64,000 nucleotides of DNA. It comes from Endozoicomonas sp. SCSIO W0465. Lineage in GTDB: Bacteria; Pseudomonadota; Gammaproteobacteria; Pseudomonadales; Endozoicomonadaceae. The notes under the pieces were generated by a model. The model saw only the letters and a program-made list of their open reading frames with translations, did no database searches and was not told the DNA's origin. How positions within the stretch are numbered: position 1 is the first letter of the stretch; each line of letters begins with the position of its first letter. Below are positions 62,842 to 64,000 of this stretch, one piece after another. The stretch is taken from NCBI RefSeq assembly GCF_023716865.1, contig NZ_CP092417.1, forward strand, positions 6,116,001 through 6,180,000, given 5' to 3'. The translations under genes were made by a program, and so were the position numbers.

Positions 62842-62916
62842 CAAGATGAGTACTGCAAATAGTAGATTAGTTGAAAAAAACTGTTGACCTGTTTCGACCG
62901 GTCAGAACTCCTAAGT

Positions 62917-64000
62917 ATGGCGGAACAGCTTGGTTTTACTATACGACAGCGAGATATCCGTCCTTTGGATTTTATCCTCTCACTGATCGATGCCCTCGCT
63001 GGTGATGGAAACTGCGATACCCAGGCGGATCTACACCGTAAATTTAACGAGTTGACGGGGCTGAATGTCTCTTATCGTTCTTGGGCAAATCAAGCTAAAA
63101 AGGACGCGCTGCCTACTCTTATCCTGTGGCTATGGGTGCAGTGTCTGGAAATATTTTCCCGCAAAGTCATGGCGTTTGATGAAGACAGTCCATTTTCAGA
63201 GTTTGAGCACATTCTGATTCAGGACGGTTCGTCACAAGCTGTCTATGATGCCCTGAAAGAAGCATTTCCCGGCAGGTTCTCAACGGTCAGTCCTGCTGCC
63301 GTCGAGCTTCATACGACAATGGATCTTCTCACCAACAACCTGGTGCGGGTGCAGCTGACTGAAGATACCCGTTCAGAAAGAGACTGTCTGCCACCACTGC
63401 CAACATCCATGGCCTATATCCTGATGCTAATGGATGCCGGTTATTTTGAGCTGGAACTCTTTGCCGCTATTGATGACAGGGAGGGTTCTTTTATCTGCAA
63501 GGCACCTCAGAGTATCAACCCGACGATACTCAGCGCGGTACGGGAGGATGGCAAGAATCTCAATCGCTACAAAGGACAAAAACTGAAGGATGTACTGTCT
63601 GGCTTCCCCAAAGACCAGTGCCTCGACCTGGATGTAGAATGGCCGGGATTCAAAGCCTGGCCATTCCGCTTGGTTGTCCGCTGGAATGACAAAAAACAGA
63701 AGTGGGTTTTCGTTGTGACCAACCTGAACCGGGTGGAGTTCACCTTGAGTGATGTGCTCCAGGCCTATCGTCTACGGTGGCAGATAGAGCTGATTTTCAA
63801 AGAGATCAAATCCTATTCAGGGTGGCATCGTTTTAACACCAAATCAGCGACACTGGTGTTTAGCCTGATTCTGATGTCCTTTGTGGTTGTGACGTTGAAA
63901 AGGTACCTTGCCCATGCTGCACAGGCGAACCTCTGTGAAAGTGGGAGCATTGAGGAAATCTCGACGCACAAGGTGATGAAAAGTGGGACTCACCTGTTTG
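62917..64000 (+). CDS. IS4-family transposase, cut by the window end
   Basis: An open frame from the ATG at 62917 to the end of the window (361 codons, no stop). N-terminus MAEQLGFTIRQRDIRPLDF; first catalytic Asp in HILIQDGSSQAVYD; second region with FELELFAAIDDREGSF; and the YREK-type block LQAYRLRWQIELIFKEIKSY, diagnostic of IS4-family transposases. The left end of the element must lie between 62863 and 62916 but I could not fix it without the right end. Confidence 0.85.
   Translation, partial: MAEQLGFTIRQRDIRPLDFILSLIDALAGDGNCDTQADLHRKFNELTGLNVSYRSWANQAKKDALPTLILWLWVQCLEIFSRKVMAFDEDSPFSEFEHILIQDGSSQAVYDALKEAFPGRFSTVSPAAVELHTTMDLLTNNLVRVQLTEDTRSERDCLPPLPTSMAYILMLMDAGYFELELFAAIDDREGSFICKAPQSINPTILSAVREDGKNLNRYKGQKLKDVLSGFPKDQCLDLDVEWPGFKAWPFRLVVRWNDKKQKWVFVVTNLNRVEFTLSDVLQAYRLRWQIELIFKEIKSYSGWHRFNTKSATLVFSLILMSFVVVTLKRYLAHAAQANLCESGSIEEISTHKVMKSGTHLF

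Larger units (their letters stand above)
58600..62862 (+). pseudogene. DUF2264-like protein split by an IS and an antisense group II intron
   Basis: Three pieces, 58600-58987, 60492-60910 and 62842-62862, join to exactly 828 bp (275 aa) when the IS50-like element with its 10-bp repeat and the intron are removed. The protein resembles DUF2264: EGTSRVIPVLAAWLHF, GYWGKLESYDQKICESADLALAL, NERKQVADWFLQVN and DNNWHLFPLTVQLVLKSL. It ends ...SMAEQDEYCK, shorter than most family members. DUF2264 proteins are poorly characterised and often occur with uronic-acid hydrolases, which fits the nearby GH105 remnant. The intron is on the opposite strand and cannot splice from this mRNA, so the gene is inactive. 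Confidence 0.8.

Noticed and set aside
1..64000. Prophage or integrative element
   Set aside because: No integrase, capsid, portal, terminase or conjugation genes were seen; mobility is by IS, MITE and group II intron only.

Overview
The window most likely comes from a marine, host-associated gammaproteobacterium of the Endozoicomonas type. This is inferred from an extreme load of insertion sequences, eukaryote-like or effector-like proteins, and Escherichia coli-like metabolic genes. No rRNA, tRNA or CRISPR was seen. By my boundaries about 45% of the window is mobile DNA: IS66 (three full-length copies and two fragments), two IS1595-type elements (three copies each), an ISNCY-type element, an IS701-like element (two copies), a Tn5/IS50-like element (two copies), three other IS4-superfamily elements, two copies of a 1931-bp group II intron, and two ~160-bp MITEs. 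Most boundaries were set by terminal inverted repeats plus target-site duplications (TSDs) read directly.

Layout. 1-12.9 kb: nested IS elements shredding a minus-strand TonB-dependent receptor gene. 12.9-15.2 kb: a non-coding stretch, then a DUF5666-type lipoprotein. 15.3-21.0 kb: an NlpC/LRAT-like protein gene split by an IS701-like element that carries a group II intron that carries an IS50-like element. 21.2-29.5 kb: cysQ, a BOF-fold lipoprotein, a glycine-zipper protein, a 771-aa protein with 11.5 tandem 48-aa repeats, a RutR-like regulator, a DUF4156 lipoprotein and small proteins. 31.3-52.2 kb: a purine-catabolism locus equivalent to E. coli ygfK-ssnA-ygfM-xdhD-ygfQ, plus a GltD-like flavoprotein and the start of a 2-oxoacid:ferredoxin oxidoreductase. 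It is interrupted by a two-gene block for very large proteins, one with a ubiquitin-E2-like domain. 53.3-62.9 kb: remnants of a GH105 hydrolase and a DUF2264 protein, split by IS elements and an intron. The window ends inside an IS4-family transposase.

Gene cooperation. YgfK (putative Fe-S flavoprotein), YgfM and XdhD (FAD and molybdopterin subunits of a purine hydroxylase), SsnA (amidohydrolase), an NCS2 purine permease and the GltD-like protein would import and oxidise or reduce purines anaerobically. ssnA is broken by a MITE and the nifJ-like gene is cut off by an IS, so the pathway looks partly decayed. The best candidates for something new are the 48-aa repeat protein (24661-26976), whose repeats vary most at a pair of adjacent residues as in TAL effectors and which carries an NLS-like motif, and the E2-like protein (41527-44682) with its 925-aa neighbour. 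Both look like proteins aimed at a eukaryotic host.
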